A DNA stretch of 17,447 nt, taken from an uncultured Sutterella sp. GTDB lineage: Bacteria; Pseudomonadota; Gammaproteobacteria; Burkholderiales; Burkholderiaceae_F. Positions 1 to 9,350 of the stretch are shown here, piece by piece. The translations under genes were made by a program, and so were the position numbers. How positions within the stretch are numbered: the stretch's first letter is position 1; each line of letters starts with the position of its first letter. The notes under the pieces were generated by a model. The model ran no database searches and had not been told where the DNA came from. It saw only the letters and a program-made list of their open reading frames with translations. Location of the stretch: assembly GCA_900770335.1 (NCBI GenBank), contig CAAGKD010000039.1:1-17447 (forward strand), written 5' to 3'.

Positions 1-2376
1 CGCGCCGCCGCCGCCGCGCGCGCCGCCGAGGAGGCGCGCGCCCGCGAGGAGGAGGCGAGGAAGTCCGCCGACGAGGCCGCCGTCAAGGCCGCCCGCCGCG
101 AGGCCGAGAAGGCCCGCCTTGAGGCCGAGGTCGCCCAGGCCACCTCCGAGCGCATGGAGAAGCAGGCCGCCGAGGCCGCGCGCCGTGACGCCGCGAGGAA
201 GAAGGCCGAGGAGGAGGCCCGCCGCATCCGCGAGATGATGAACCGCAAGCCCGGCGTCCTAACGGCCAAGAAGCCCCCGAAGGAGGAGAAGCCCAAGCTC
301 GAGGAGAAGAAGCCCGTCCGCGCCGCCGACGAGAAGAAGCCCGCGGCCGCCGGCGACAAGTCCGCCGCGCCGCGCCGCAACAACGCGACGCGCCCGGCCG
401 CCGCTCCCGCCAGCGCCGGCGCTGACAAGCGCGGCCACGGCGACAAGAAGGGCGCCCGCAAGGGCGAGTGGCAGGACGGCGACAGGAAGGGCCGGGGCCT
501 CAAGACCCGCGGCGGCGTCGACGAGGAGGGCTCCTCCTCGGGATGGCGCACCGCCCGCGGCCGCCGCAGCCAGGACCGCCATCGCCAGGATGCCCCCGTG
601 CAGGCGCCGGCCGAACCCGTGGTGCGCGAGGTCCAGGTCCCCGAGACGATCTCGGTGGCCGACCTCGCCCACAAGATGAGCGTCAAGGCGACCGAGGTCA
701 TCAAGACCCTCATGCAGATGGGCCAGATGGTCACGATCAACCAGATGCTCGACCAGGACACCGCGATGCTCGTCGTCGAGGAGATGGGCCACAAGGCGAT
801 CGCCGCCAAGGCGGACGATCCCGAGGCGTATCTCGGCGAACTCGAGCAGACCGAGAGCTTCCCCGAGAAGCCCCGTCCCCCGGTCGTCACGATCATGGGC
901 CACGTCGACCACGGCAAGACGTCGCTCCTTGACTACATCCGTCGCGCCAAGGTCGCGGCGGGCGAGGCGGGCGGCATCACGCAGCACATCGGCGCCTACC
1001 ACGTGAAGACCCCGCGCGGCATCATCACGTTCCTCGACACCCCGGGCCACGAGGCCTTCACGGCCATGCGCGCCCGCGGCGCCCAGGCGACCGACATCGT
1101 GATTCTCGTCGTCGCCGCCGACGACGGCGTGATGCCCCAGACGCAGGAGGCGATCTCGCACTCCCGCGCCGCCGGCGTTCCGCTCGTCGTCGCGATCAAC
1201 AAGATCGACAAGCCCGAGGCCAATCCCGAGCGCGTCAAGCAGGAGCTCGTCACGGCGGGCGTCATCCCCGAGGAGTACGGCGGAGACGTGCCGTTCTGCC
1301 CCGTGTCCGCCAAGACCGGCCAGGGCGTCGACGAGCTGCTCGAGAACGTGCTTCTGCAGGCGGAGATGCTTGACCTCAAGGCTCCGGACGAAGGCCCCGC
1401 CAAGGGCCTCGTGATCGAGAGCCGCCTCGACAAGGGCCGCGGCCCGGTCGCGTCGATCCTCGTGCAGTCCGGCATGCTCCATCGCGGCGACGTCGTGCTC
1501 GTCGGCGCGGAGTTCGGCCGCGTCCGCGCGATGATCAACGAGCTCGGCAAGGCGCAGAACACTGCCGGCCCCTCGATTCCGGTCGAGATCCAGGGCCTCT
1601 CGGGCGTGCCGCAGGCCGGCGACGAGGTCATCTCGATCGCCGACGAGCGCAAGGCCCGCGAGATCGCGCTCTTCCGTCAGGGCAAGTACCGCGACGTCAA
1701 GCTCGCCAAGGCCCAGGCCACGAACCTCGCGAACCTCTTCGCGAACGTGGGCGAGGGCGAGGTGAAGACGCTCCCGCTCATCATCAAGGCCGACGTCCAG
1801 GGCTCGCAGGAGGCGATCATCCACGCCCTCACGCAGCTCTCGAACAACGAGGTCCGCGTGAACGTGGTCCACGCCGCGGTGGGCGGCATCTCCGAGTCCG
1901 ACGTGAACCTCGCGGCGGCCTCGAAGGCCGTCATCATCGGCTTCAACGTCCGCGCCGACGCGCAGGCGAGGAAGATCGCCGAGAACGACGGCATCGACAT
2001 CCGCTACTACAACATCATCTACGACGCCGTCGATGACGTGAAGGCGGCCCTTTCGGGCATGCTCTCTCCGGAGCGCCGCGAGACCCCGCTCGGCCTCGTG
2101 GAGATCCGCCAGATCATCCGCGTGCCGAAGGTGGGCAACATCGCCGGCTGCCGCGTCATGGAGGGCCTCGTGCGCCGCTCCGCGCAGGTGCGCCTGCTGC
2201 GCGACAACGTCGTCGTCTGGACGGGCGAGCTCGCGAGCCTCAAGCACTTCAAGGACGACGTGCGCGAGATCAAAGCCGACAACGAGTGCGGCCTCTCGCT
2301 CAAGGGCTACGAGGACATCAAGGTGGGCGACCAGCTTGAGGTCTTCGAGGTGACCGAGGTCGCCCGCACGCTCTGA
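1..2376 (+). CDS. infB: Translation initiation factor IF-2 (5' end outside window)
   Basis: IF-2 is the GTPase that places fMet-tRNA on the 30S subunit and promotes subunit joining. The reading frame is open from base 1, so the gene is truncated at its start; 791 residues are visible. About the first 200 codons are a low-complexity Lys/Ala/Glu/Arg-rich linker, as in other proteobacterial IF-2 proteins. An IF2-N-type domain begins near base 640 (ETISVADLAHK). The G domain shows G1 GHVDHGKT (898-921), G3 DTPGHEAF (from 1036) and G4 NKID (1198-1209). The domain II barrel and C-terminal domains, including the initiator-tRNA-binding end, run to the TGA at 2376. An ATG at 154 lies inside the linker and is not the true start. 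rbfA follows, as in the conserved nusA-infB-rbfA-truB order. Confidence 0.97.
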   Translation, partial: RAAAAARAAEEARAREEEARKSADEAAVKAARREAEKARLEAEVAQATSERMEKQAAEAARRDAARKKAEEEARRIREMMNRKPGVLTAKKPPKEEKPKLEEKKPVRAADEKKPAAAGDKSAAPRRNNATRPAAAPASAGADKRGHGDKKGARKGEWQDGDRKGRGLKTRGGVDEEGSSSGWRTARGRRSQDRHRQDAPVQAPAEPVVREVQVPETISVADLAHKMSVKATEVIKTLMQMGQMVTINQMLDQDTAMLVVEEMGHKAIAAKADDPEAYLGELEQTESFPEKPRPPVVTIMGHVDHGKTSLLDYIRRAKVAAGEAGGITQHIGAYHVKTPRGIITFLDTPGHEAFTAMRARGAQATDIVILVVAADDGVMPQTQEAISHSRAAGVPLVVAINKIDKPEANPERVKQELVTAGVIPEEYGGDVPFCPVSAKTGQGVDELLENVLLQAEMLDLKAPDEGPAKGLVIESRLDKGRGPVASILVQSGMLHRGDVVLVGAEFGRVRAMINELGKAQNTAGPSIPVEIQGLSGVPQAGDEVISIADERKAREIALFRQGKYRDVKLAKAQATNLANLFANVGEGEVKTLPLIIKADVQGSQEAIIHALTQLSNNEVRVNVVHAAVGGISESDVNLAAASKAVIIGFNVRADAQARKIAENDGIDIRYYNIIYDAVDDVKAALSGMLSPERRETPLGLVEIRQIIRVPKVGNIAGCRVMEGLVRRSAQVRLLRDNVVVWTGELASLKHFKDDVREIKADNECGLSLKGYEDIKVGDQLEVFEVTEVARTL

Positions 2377-2385
2377 TGCCGCTCG

Positions 2386-2420
2386 GCCGCTCCGGACCGG
2401 GATCCCCCTTCCGGAGCGGC
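2386..2420 (+). other. Stem-loop between infB and rbfA
   Basis: A perfect 11-bp inverted repeat (GCCGCTCCGGA at 2386-2396 with TCCGGAGCGGC at 2410-2420) encloses a 13-base loop, starting 9 bases after the infB stop. No T run follows, so it is not a standard intrinsic terminator. It may stabilise the 3' end of the infB message or act as a processing site. It lies in an unusually long gap for this operon (2377-2533), which also has a run of nine C at 2456-2464. Confidence 0.5.
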
Positions 2421-2533
2421 ACGGGAAGCGTCCCGCGCCCGGCCGCGGACCGCAGCCCCCCCCCGTTGAGCGGGGCCCCGGCCCCGAGCCGGGCGCAATC
2501 GACTCCGAAACGAACATTTCCTCCAAGCAAAGA

Positions 2534-2929
2534 ATGCCAAGCATGAACAACGCCAGGCCCGGCCGCGCGCAGCGCATCGGCGACCAGATCACGCGCGATC
2601 TCGCGCTCATCATCCCCCGGGAGGTCCGCGACCCCCGCGTGGGCCTCGTCACTCTCACGGGCTGCGAGGTGACGCCCGACTACGCGCACGCGAAGGTCTA
2701 CTTCACGGTGCTCGGGTCCGACCCGGCCGAGACCGCCCGGGGCCTCAACGCCGCCGCGGGGATGCTGCGCAACCACCTCTTCAAGAGGCTGCGCATCCAC
2801 ACCGTCCCGACTCTTCACTTCGAGCTCGACACGAGCACGGTGCGGGGCTTTGAGATGGACGCGCTCATCAAGCGCGCCCTCGCCGAGACCCCCGCGGCCT
2901 CGGACGACGACGGGCGCGAAGGCCGCTGA
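2534..2929 (+). CDS. rbfA: 30S ribosome-binding factor RbfA
   Basis: RbfA is a small KH-type RNA-binding protein needed for late 30S maturation, including 16S rRNA 5' end processing, and for growth in the cold. The 131-residue product matches the family in length and core pattern: RIGDQITRDLALIIPREVRDPRVG near the N-terminus, then the beta strand region DYAHAKVYFTVLG and the conserved helix AAGMLRNHLFKRLRI, ending in the family-typical LHFELDTS stretch. The start at 2534 gives MPSMNNARPGR; a second ATG at 2543 is equally possible, because neither has a clear Shine-Dalgarno sequence. The C-terminal tail is acidic and variable. It lies between infB and truB, the usual context. Confidence 0.95.
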   Translation: MPSMNNARPGRAQRIGDQITRDLALIIPREVRDPRVGLVTLTGCEVTPDYAHAKVYFTVLGSDPAETARGLNAAAGMLRNHLFKRLRIHTVPTLHFELDTSTVRGFEMDALIKRALAETPAASDDDGREGR

Positions 2930-2978
2930 AGGGCGGATCGGAACTCAACTCCAGACGCGAAGCGAAGAGGGAACTGAA

Positions 2979-3890
2979 GTGGCCAGAGCGAAGAAGGGCG
3001 ATCCCATCAGCGGCGTGCTCCTCCTCGACAAGGAGAAGGGCATGTCCTCCAACACCGCCGTGCAGATCGTGCGGCGGCTTGCGAACGCGCAGAAGGGCGG
3101 GCACACCGGCACGCTCGATCCGATGGCGACGGGGCTTCTTCCCGTCTGCCTCGGCGACGCGACGAAGTTCTCCGCGGACCTGCTCAACGCCGAGAAGGGG
3201 TACGAGGCGCGCGTGCGGCTCGGCGTCACGACCGACACGGGCGACGCCGAGGGCGAGGTGACCGGAACCCGTCCCGTCGAGGGCGTCACGGCCGCAATGG
3301 TCGAGGCCGCGGCGAAGGCGTTTCTGGGCGACATCGACCAGGTTCCGCCCATGCACTCGGCCCTGAAGCGCGACGGCGTGTGCCTCTACAAGCTCGCCCG
3401 CCGGGGCGAGACCGTCGAGCGCGAGCCCCGGCGCGTCCGGATTCTCGAGATCGAGACTTCGGACTATGACGGCGAGAGCTTCACGCTGCGCACGCTCGTC
3501 TCCAAGGGCACCTACATCCGCGTTCTCGCCGAGGACATCGGCCGAAGGCTCGGCGTCGGGGCCCATCTCACGGCGTTGAGGCGCACCCGCGTGGGGCCCC
3601 TCACGCTCGAGGGCGCGCAGACCATCGAAAACCTGCGCGCGCTCGCGACGCCCGAGGCCGTGCGCGGTAAACTCACGCCCGCAGATTCGCTCCTGACCAC
3701 GCTCGTGCGCATCGACCTTTCGGCGGCGGACGAGACGCGCTTCCTGCTTGGCCAGCGCTTCGCGCCCGGCCCGCAGCACAAAGGGGCTCGCGGACGCGTG
3801 CGCGTCTACGGCCCGGCGACGGGACTTCTCGGAACGGCCGTGATGAATGATCGCGGCGTGCTCGAGCCCGAGCGCCTCATTGCACATTGA
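2979..3890 (+). CDS. truB: tRNA pseudouridine(55) synthase TruB
   Basis: TruB isomerises U55 to pseudouridine in the T-loop of elongator tRNAs. The 303-residue product carries the catalytic motif HTGTLDPMATG, with Asp47 the expected nucleophile, preceded by the family N-terminal block GVLLLDKEKGMSSN. The later VSKGTYIRVLAEDIGRRLG block and the RRTRVGPLTLEGA segment are also typical. I chose the GTG at 2979 because AGAGGGAA lies about 7 bases upstream and the protein then begins just before the conserved N-terminal block. An upstream in-frame ATG at 2850 would sit inside rbfA and add residues unlike the family. The gap after rbfA is 49 bases. Confidence 0.96.
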   Translation: MARAKKGDPISGVLLLDKEKGMSSNTAVQIVRRLANAQKGGHTGTLDPMATGLLPVCLGDATKFSADLLNAEKGYEARVRLGVTTDTGDAEGEVTGTRPVEGVTAAMVEAAAKAFLGDIDQVPPMHSALKRDGVCLYKLARRGETVEREPRRVRILEIETSDYDGESFTLRTLVSKGTYIRVLAEDIGRRLGVGAHLTALRRTRVGPLTLEGAQTIENLRALATPEAVRGKLTPADSLLTTLVRIDLSAADETRFLLGQRFAPGPQHKGARGRVRVYGPATGLLGTAVMNDRGVLEPERLIAH

Positions 3891-3920
3891 TCCATATTTC
3901 CTACGACAGACAAGACTCCC

Positions 3921-5757
<1,837 letters not shown>

Positions 5758-5768
<11 letters not shown>

Positions 5769-6207
5769 GTCCTCAAGGTCCGGAAAAGCCCGGGGGAGCG
5801 TCCCGGGCCTCTGCCCCTGCGGCAGCGGCCTCGGGCTCTCCGAGTGTTGCGGACGGTGGCTCACGGGAGGGGCCGAGCCCCTCGCCGCGCCGACTCCCGA
5901 AGCGCTCATGCGGAGCCGCTATTCGGCCTTTGCCCTGGGGGACGAGGTTTATCTCCTCGCCACCTGGGCGCCAGAGACGTGGCCCGCGGAGCTTTTCGCT
6001 CCGGGCGAGGAGCGTCCCAAGTGGATGCGCCTCACCGTTCACGAAGCCTCGGTTGCTGAAGACGGCCTGACGGGAAGGGTCTCCTTCACCGCCCTCGGCC
6101 GCACCTCCCGCGGAGCCTTCCGGATGAGGGAGCGCTCGCGCTTTCGCCGCGACGACGCGGGCCGGTGGCTCTACGTCGACGGCGACGTCGATCCCGAGGA
6201 CGCCTGA
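5758..6207 (+). CDS. ychJ: YchJ-family (UPF0225) SEC-C motif protein
   Basis: The product matches the YchJ/UPF0225 family: an N-terminal SEC-C zinc-type motif CPCGSG...ECC (Cys19, Cys21, Cys30, Cys31), then the family signatures LMRSRYSAFALGD, the aromatic ATWAPETW segment, RERSRF and a C-terminal GRWLYVDGD. E. coli YchJ has a second SEC-C motif at the C-terminus that is absent here, as in many shorter homologues. The cellular role is not established. The only sensible in-frame start is the TTG at 5758, which overlaps the typA stop (5766-5768). A GGAGAAGG-type ribosome-binding site lies just upstream inside typA, implying translational coupling. The start is inferred; the family call is firm. 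Confidence 0.85.
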
Positions 6208-6247
6208 CCCGCTCCGGCGCTTCCGGTCCGTCCGACACCCGTTTCAG

Positions 6248-6284
6248 AACGTCCGCGCCGATTTCCTTCGGCACGGACGTTTTT
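6248..6284 (+). terminator. Intrinsic terminator after ychJ
   Basis: A 14-bp stem with one C-A mismatch (AACGTCCGCGCCGA at 6248-6261, TCGGCACGGACGTT at 6268-6281) closes a 6-base loop and is followed by a run of five T. It lies 40 bases after the ychJ stop and ends the infB-to-ychJ transcription block. Confidence 0.85.
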
Positions 6285-6343
6285 CATGAGCGGGGCGGCC
6301 CGCAGGCCGCCCTCAGATTCCAACTCTTCCGATGGGGCACCTC

Positions 6344-7408
<1,065 letters not shown>

Positions 7409-7442
7409 CAGCTGACCCTAAGCGCTTTGAAGTGAGTGCTTG

Positions 7443-7479
7443 CAAACAAAATGAGCGGGAGCCCTGGGGCGTCCCGCTC
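7443..7479 (-). terminator. Intrinsic terminator for the small lipoprotein gene
   Basis: An 8-bp perfect stem (GAGCGGGA 7453-7460 with TCCCGCTC 7472-7479) has a short inner stem. Read on the minus strand it is followed by ATTTTGTTTG, a good U tract. It lies about 75 bases past the lipoprotein stop, in the convergent gap with dusA, and may also slow plus-strand transcripts leaving dusA. Confidence 0.75.
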
Positions 7480-7553
7480 GTTCTGGGAATCACGGAAGAT
7501 CGCGCCTGCGGCGCGGAGTCTTCGCGAGTTCCTCTCTGAGGCCGATGGGGCGT

Positions 7554-8099
7554 TTACTGCCCGTCGGTCTTCTTCTGATCCGTGCTCTGGGTGAGCTTCA
7601 TCAGGATGGAGTGAATCTGTGTCACGTAGTCCCGGGTGTAGTCCGCGGCCTTGATCGTGCCGTTCTTTTCAACGGCTCCGGTGCCTGAGGGCAGGTCGCG
7701 GCCGTCAAACGAGGACTTGAGGCTGAGACCGGCGACCTTGCCGGACTGCATTGCAAGGTCGTAGCGAAGGACGAAGCGGCATGCCTGCGGGATCTTGCCC
7801 TCTTCGACAGCCTGGGGCTGGAGCCCCGTGGCGGCGACGCCCTGCGCGACGGCGACGAGAAGCTCCTTTGAGAGGATGTTGGCGTTAACCGCGATGCAGG
7901 CGGGATTCATGGCCGCGGCGACAAGCTTCGCATGATCCGAAGCCGGCTGAGTCCGGGCCGCCGGAGCGGCTTCCTGCGCGTCCGTCGCGTCTGTTCCGTC
8001 AGCCTGCGGCAGGTAGGCGCAGCCCGAAAGGATCAGGGCGGATGCGAGAGCGGCGAGGGGAAGGGTCCTGTTGAGCAAATGACGGATCACGGTGCGCAT
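7554..8099 (-). CDS. Small lipoprotein of unknown function
   Basis: I do not recognise this 181-residue protein. It starts with a basic n-region and a hydrophobic stretch ending in the lipobox LSGC (Cys27), so it should be a lipid-anchored envelope protein. An Ala/Thr/Asp/Gln-rich linker (about residues 30-55) leads to a folded part with a cysteine pair (Cys68, Cys107) that could form a disulfide. The C-terminal helix-like segment ends in a polar tail. GGAGG lies only 1 base before the ATG, so the GTG at codon 4 (8090), with 10-base spacing and an intact signal peptide, is a serious alternative start. It is followed by its own terminator. Confidence 0.75.
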   Translation of the reverse strand: MRTVIRHLLNRTLPLAALASALILSGCAYLPQADGTDATDAQEAAPAARTQPASDHAKLVAAAMNPACIAVNANILSKELLVAVAQGVAATGLQPQAVEEGKIPQACRFVLRYDLAMQSGKVAGLSLKSSFDGRDLPSGTGAVEKNGTIKAADYTRDYVTQIHSILMKLTQSTDQKKTDGQ

Positions 8100-8129
8100 G
8101 CCTCCGGAAGAGTGGTTCTGTCGAAGGAA

Positions 8130-8135
8130 AGTATA
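8130..8135 (-). promoter_or_regulatory. Candidate -10 element for the small lipoprotein
   Basis: The minus strand carries TATACT (5 of 6 matches to TATAAT) 30 bases before the lipoprotein ATG, in otherwise GC-rich sequence. No convincing -35 hexamer is found at 16-18 bases spacing, so this is a weak promoter call. Confidence 0.3.
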
Positions 8136-8211
8136 TCTTCCGGCCGCGGCGGCAGAGGCGCCGGGTCAGACGATGAGCCCGCCGCTCCCGGCGCCCGGAG
8201 CGCGGCATGGC

Positions 8212-8925
8212 TCAGCCCTTGGTCGGAGCCTTTCGCCGGCTTTGTCCGAAGCGCCTTCCTCCGGGCTTCTCCGACTTCATCTCCGACGCAGGCGCAGCCT
8301 CGGAAGGATTGACGCCATGGAGCGGCGACTTCTCCGTCGCCTCATTTCGTCCGATCATCGCGTCGAGGTATCCCGAGTAGACGGCTCTCAGGTCAATCGG
8401 ACGCACGGCTCCCGCGAGGATCTGCCACATGATGCCCTGCAGGATCGGAGCGGCGAGCAGGATGGGATGGGTCTTCACGACCTCCGGGGTGCCGGAGTCC
8501 CTGACGAGATCGCTCATGGGGCCGTCTGGCGCGAAGATCGGCAGGAGGAACTTCTCGAAGATCGGCCGGGTGAGCTCGGGCCGGTGCAGGCCCTCCGACC
8601 AGATGACGCGCAGCACGCGCGAGCGCCGGCCGCAGCCGTTCTCCGCGAGAAGGGGCTCGACGAGAAACTCGACCTGCCCGCGCAGCGTCCGCCCCGACCG
8701 GAGCCCCTGGGCGATGCGGTCCTGCATGAAGCTGCCGAACTCGTCGGCGAGCCCCATGAGAAGGGCTTCCTTGCTCTCGAAGTAGTTGTAGACCGTGCCC
8801 AGGGCGACGCCCGCGCGCCGCGCGATGTCCTCGATCCTCGCCTCGGAGAAGCCCCGGGCCTCGAACTCCTCGAGCGTGGCGTCGAGTCGCCGCTCCTCGG
8901 CCGCGGCCTTGTCGCGCTCGATCAA
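8212..8925 (-). CDS. TetR/AcrR-family transcriptional regulator
   Basis: The N-terminal part is a clear TetR DNA-binding domain: helix 1 LDATLEEFEARGF, then the helix-turn-helix IEDIARRAGVALGTVYNYF (residues 31-49 from this start) and FESKEALL. The rest (about residues 55-205) is the variable ligand/dimerisation domain, ending in a basic tail. The ligand is unknown. The frame is open far upstream into a decayed membrane fusion protein gene. I place the start at TTG 8925 because GGGAG lies 6 bases before it and it gives a normal TetR N-terminus; no ATG is available. An 18-bp palindrome at 9199-9216 is the likely operator, so autorepression is probable. CecR/YbiH next to ybhG in E. coli is a comparable pairing. 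Confidence 0.8.
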   Translation of the reverse strand: MIERDKAAAEERRLDATLEEFEARGFSEARIEDIARRAGVALGTVYNYFESKEALLMGLADEFGSFMQDRIAQGLRSGRTLRGQVEFLVEPLLAENGCGRRSRVLRVIWSEGLHRPELTRPIFEKFLLPIFAPDGPMSDLVRDSGTPEVVKTHPILLAAPILQGIMWQILAGAVRPIDLRAVYSGYLDAMIGRNEATEKSPLHGVNPSEAAPASEMKSEKPGGRRFGQSRRKAPTKG

Positions 8926-9178
8926 AAGGCGCTCCCGGTCAAGCTCGCCGATCACCTCGCCCGCGCGGACGCGATCCCCCTCCTCCTTGGAAAGACGCGC
9001 GATCCGTCCCGAGCTCTCGAAGGCGAGCCGCACCGTGCGCACGTCCACGCTCGCCGTAGGCGACGGCCGGGTCGGGCGCCGTCGCGCGGCGGTGCGCGTC
9101 GAGGGTCGCCCAAGCGCCCGCGCCCGCAGCGGCGGCGAGCGCCGTGATGACGATGGCCTTGATCGCACTTCTGCCCAT
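8926..9178 (-). pseudogene. Remnant of a YbhG/HlyD-type membrane fusion protein
   Basis: From ATG 9178 (AGGAG about 10 bases upstream) the minus strand encodes MGRSAIKAIVITALAAAAG, a single N-terminal membrane anchor, up to DPAVAYG. Near 9045-9058 the homology jumps frame and continues as SVDVRTVRLAFES, then SGRIARLSKEEGDRVRAGEV and ELDRERL, the biotinyl/lipoyl half-motif of periplasmic membrane fusion proteins. E. coli YbhG has the matching YGNVDIRTV and EGDAIKAGQVLGELD. The coiled-coil, second lipoyl half and barrel are missing; the sequence runs straight into the TetR gene. In its own frame the broken ORF stops at 8939-8941. A sequencing error could cause the shift, but not the loss of the C-terminal two thirds. 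Confidence 0.75.
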
Positions 9179-9198
9179 GTCGTCCTCTCCTTTATTTT

Positions 9199-9216
9199 GA
9201 ACTGACCGGTCAGTTC
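9199..9216. promoter_or_regulatory. Palindromic operator, likely TetR-family site
   Basis: A perfect 18-bp palindrome, GAACTGACCGGTCAGTTC, lies 20 bases before the ATG of the membrane-fusion-protein remnant and next to a candidate -10 element. Its length, symmetry and position suit a dimeric TetR regulator; the adjacent TetR gene is the natural candidate. The pairing is inferred. Confidence 0.7.
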
Positions 9217-9246
9217 GTTGTAGAGAAAGGAAGGCGGAGGCGGCAA
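9217..9246 (-). promoter_or_regulatory. Candidate sigma-70 promoter of the TetR locus
   Basis: On the minus strand TTGCCG (complement of 9241-9246) and TACAAC (complement of 9217-9222) are separated by 18 bases; each matches 4 of 6 consensus positions. The transcription start would fall inside the palindrome at 9199-9216, a layout expected for repression. Confidence 0.45.
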
Positions 9247-9266
9247 CAGGCTGCAAAGACAGGCTG

Positions 9267-9306
9267 CAAAAACGGGGCGCCGGATTTCTCCGACGCCCCG
9301 TTTTTG
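9267..9306. terminator. Bidirectional intrinsic terminator
   Basis: An 18-bp stem with one mismatch (9267-9284 with 9289-9306) closes a TTTC loop. It starts with CAAAAA and ends with TTTTTG, so it has a U tract on both strands. It ends the minus-strand lipoprotein gene (stop at 9351) and insulates the TetR promoter. A near-tandem repeat AGGCTGCAAAGAC/AGGCTGCAAAAAC overlaps its left flank. Confidence 0.88.
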
Positions 9307-9350
9307 TCAGGCCCTGAGCCTCCGCTGGAGCTCAGGCCGGATCAGTGCGG

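Noticed and set aside
7428..7441. Second small hairpin directly after dusA as a terminator
   Set aside because: The stem is about 7 bp with a wobble pair and lacks a U tract; the neighbouring stronger hairpin explains termination better.
8212..9246. A single 344-codon membrane fusion protein-TetR gene as a functional fusion
   Set aside because: The true fusion protein N-terminus lies in another frame, the first about 60 residues of this frame are shadow sequence, and the topology would put the DNA-binding domain outside the cytoplasm.
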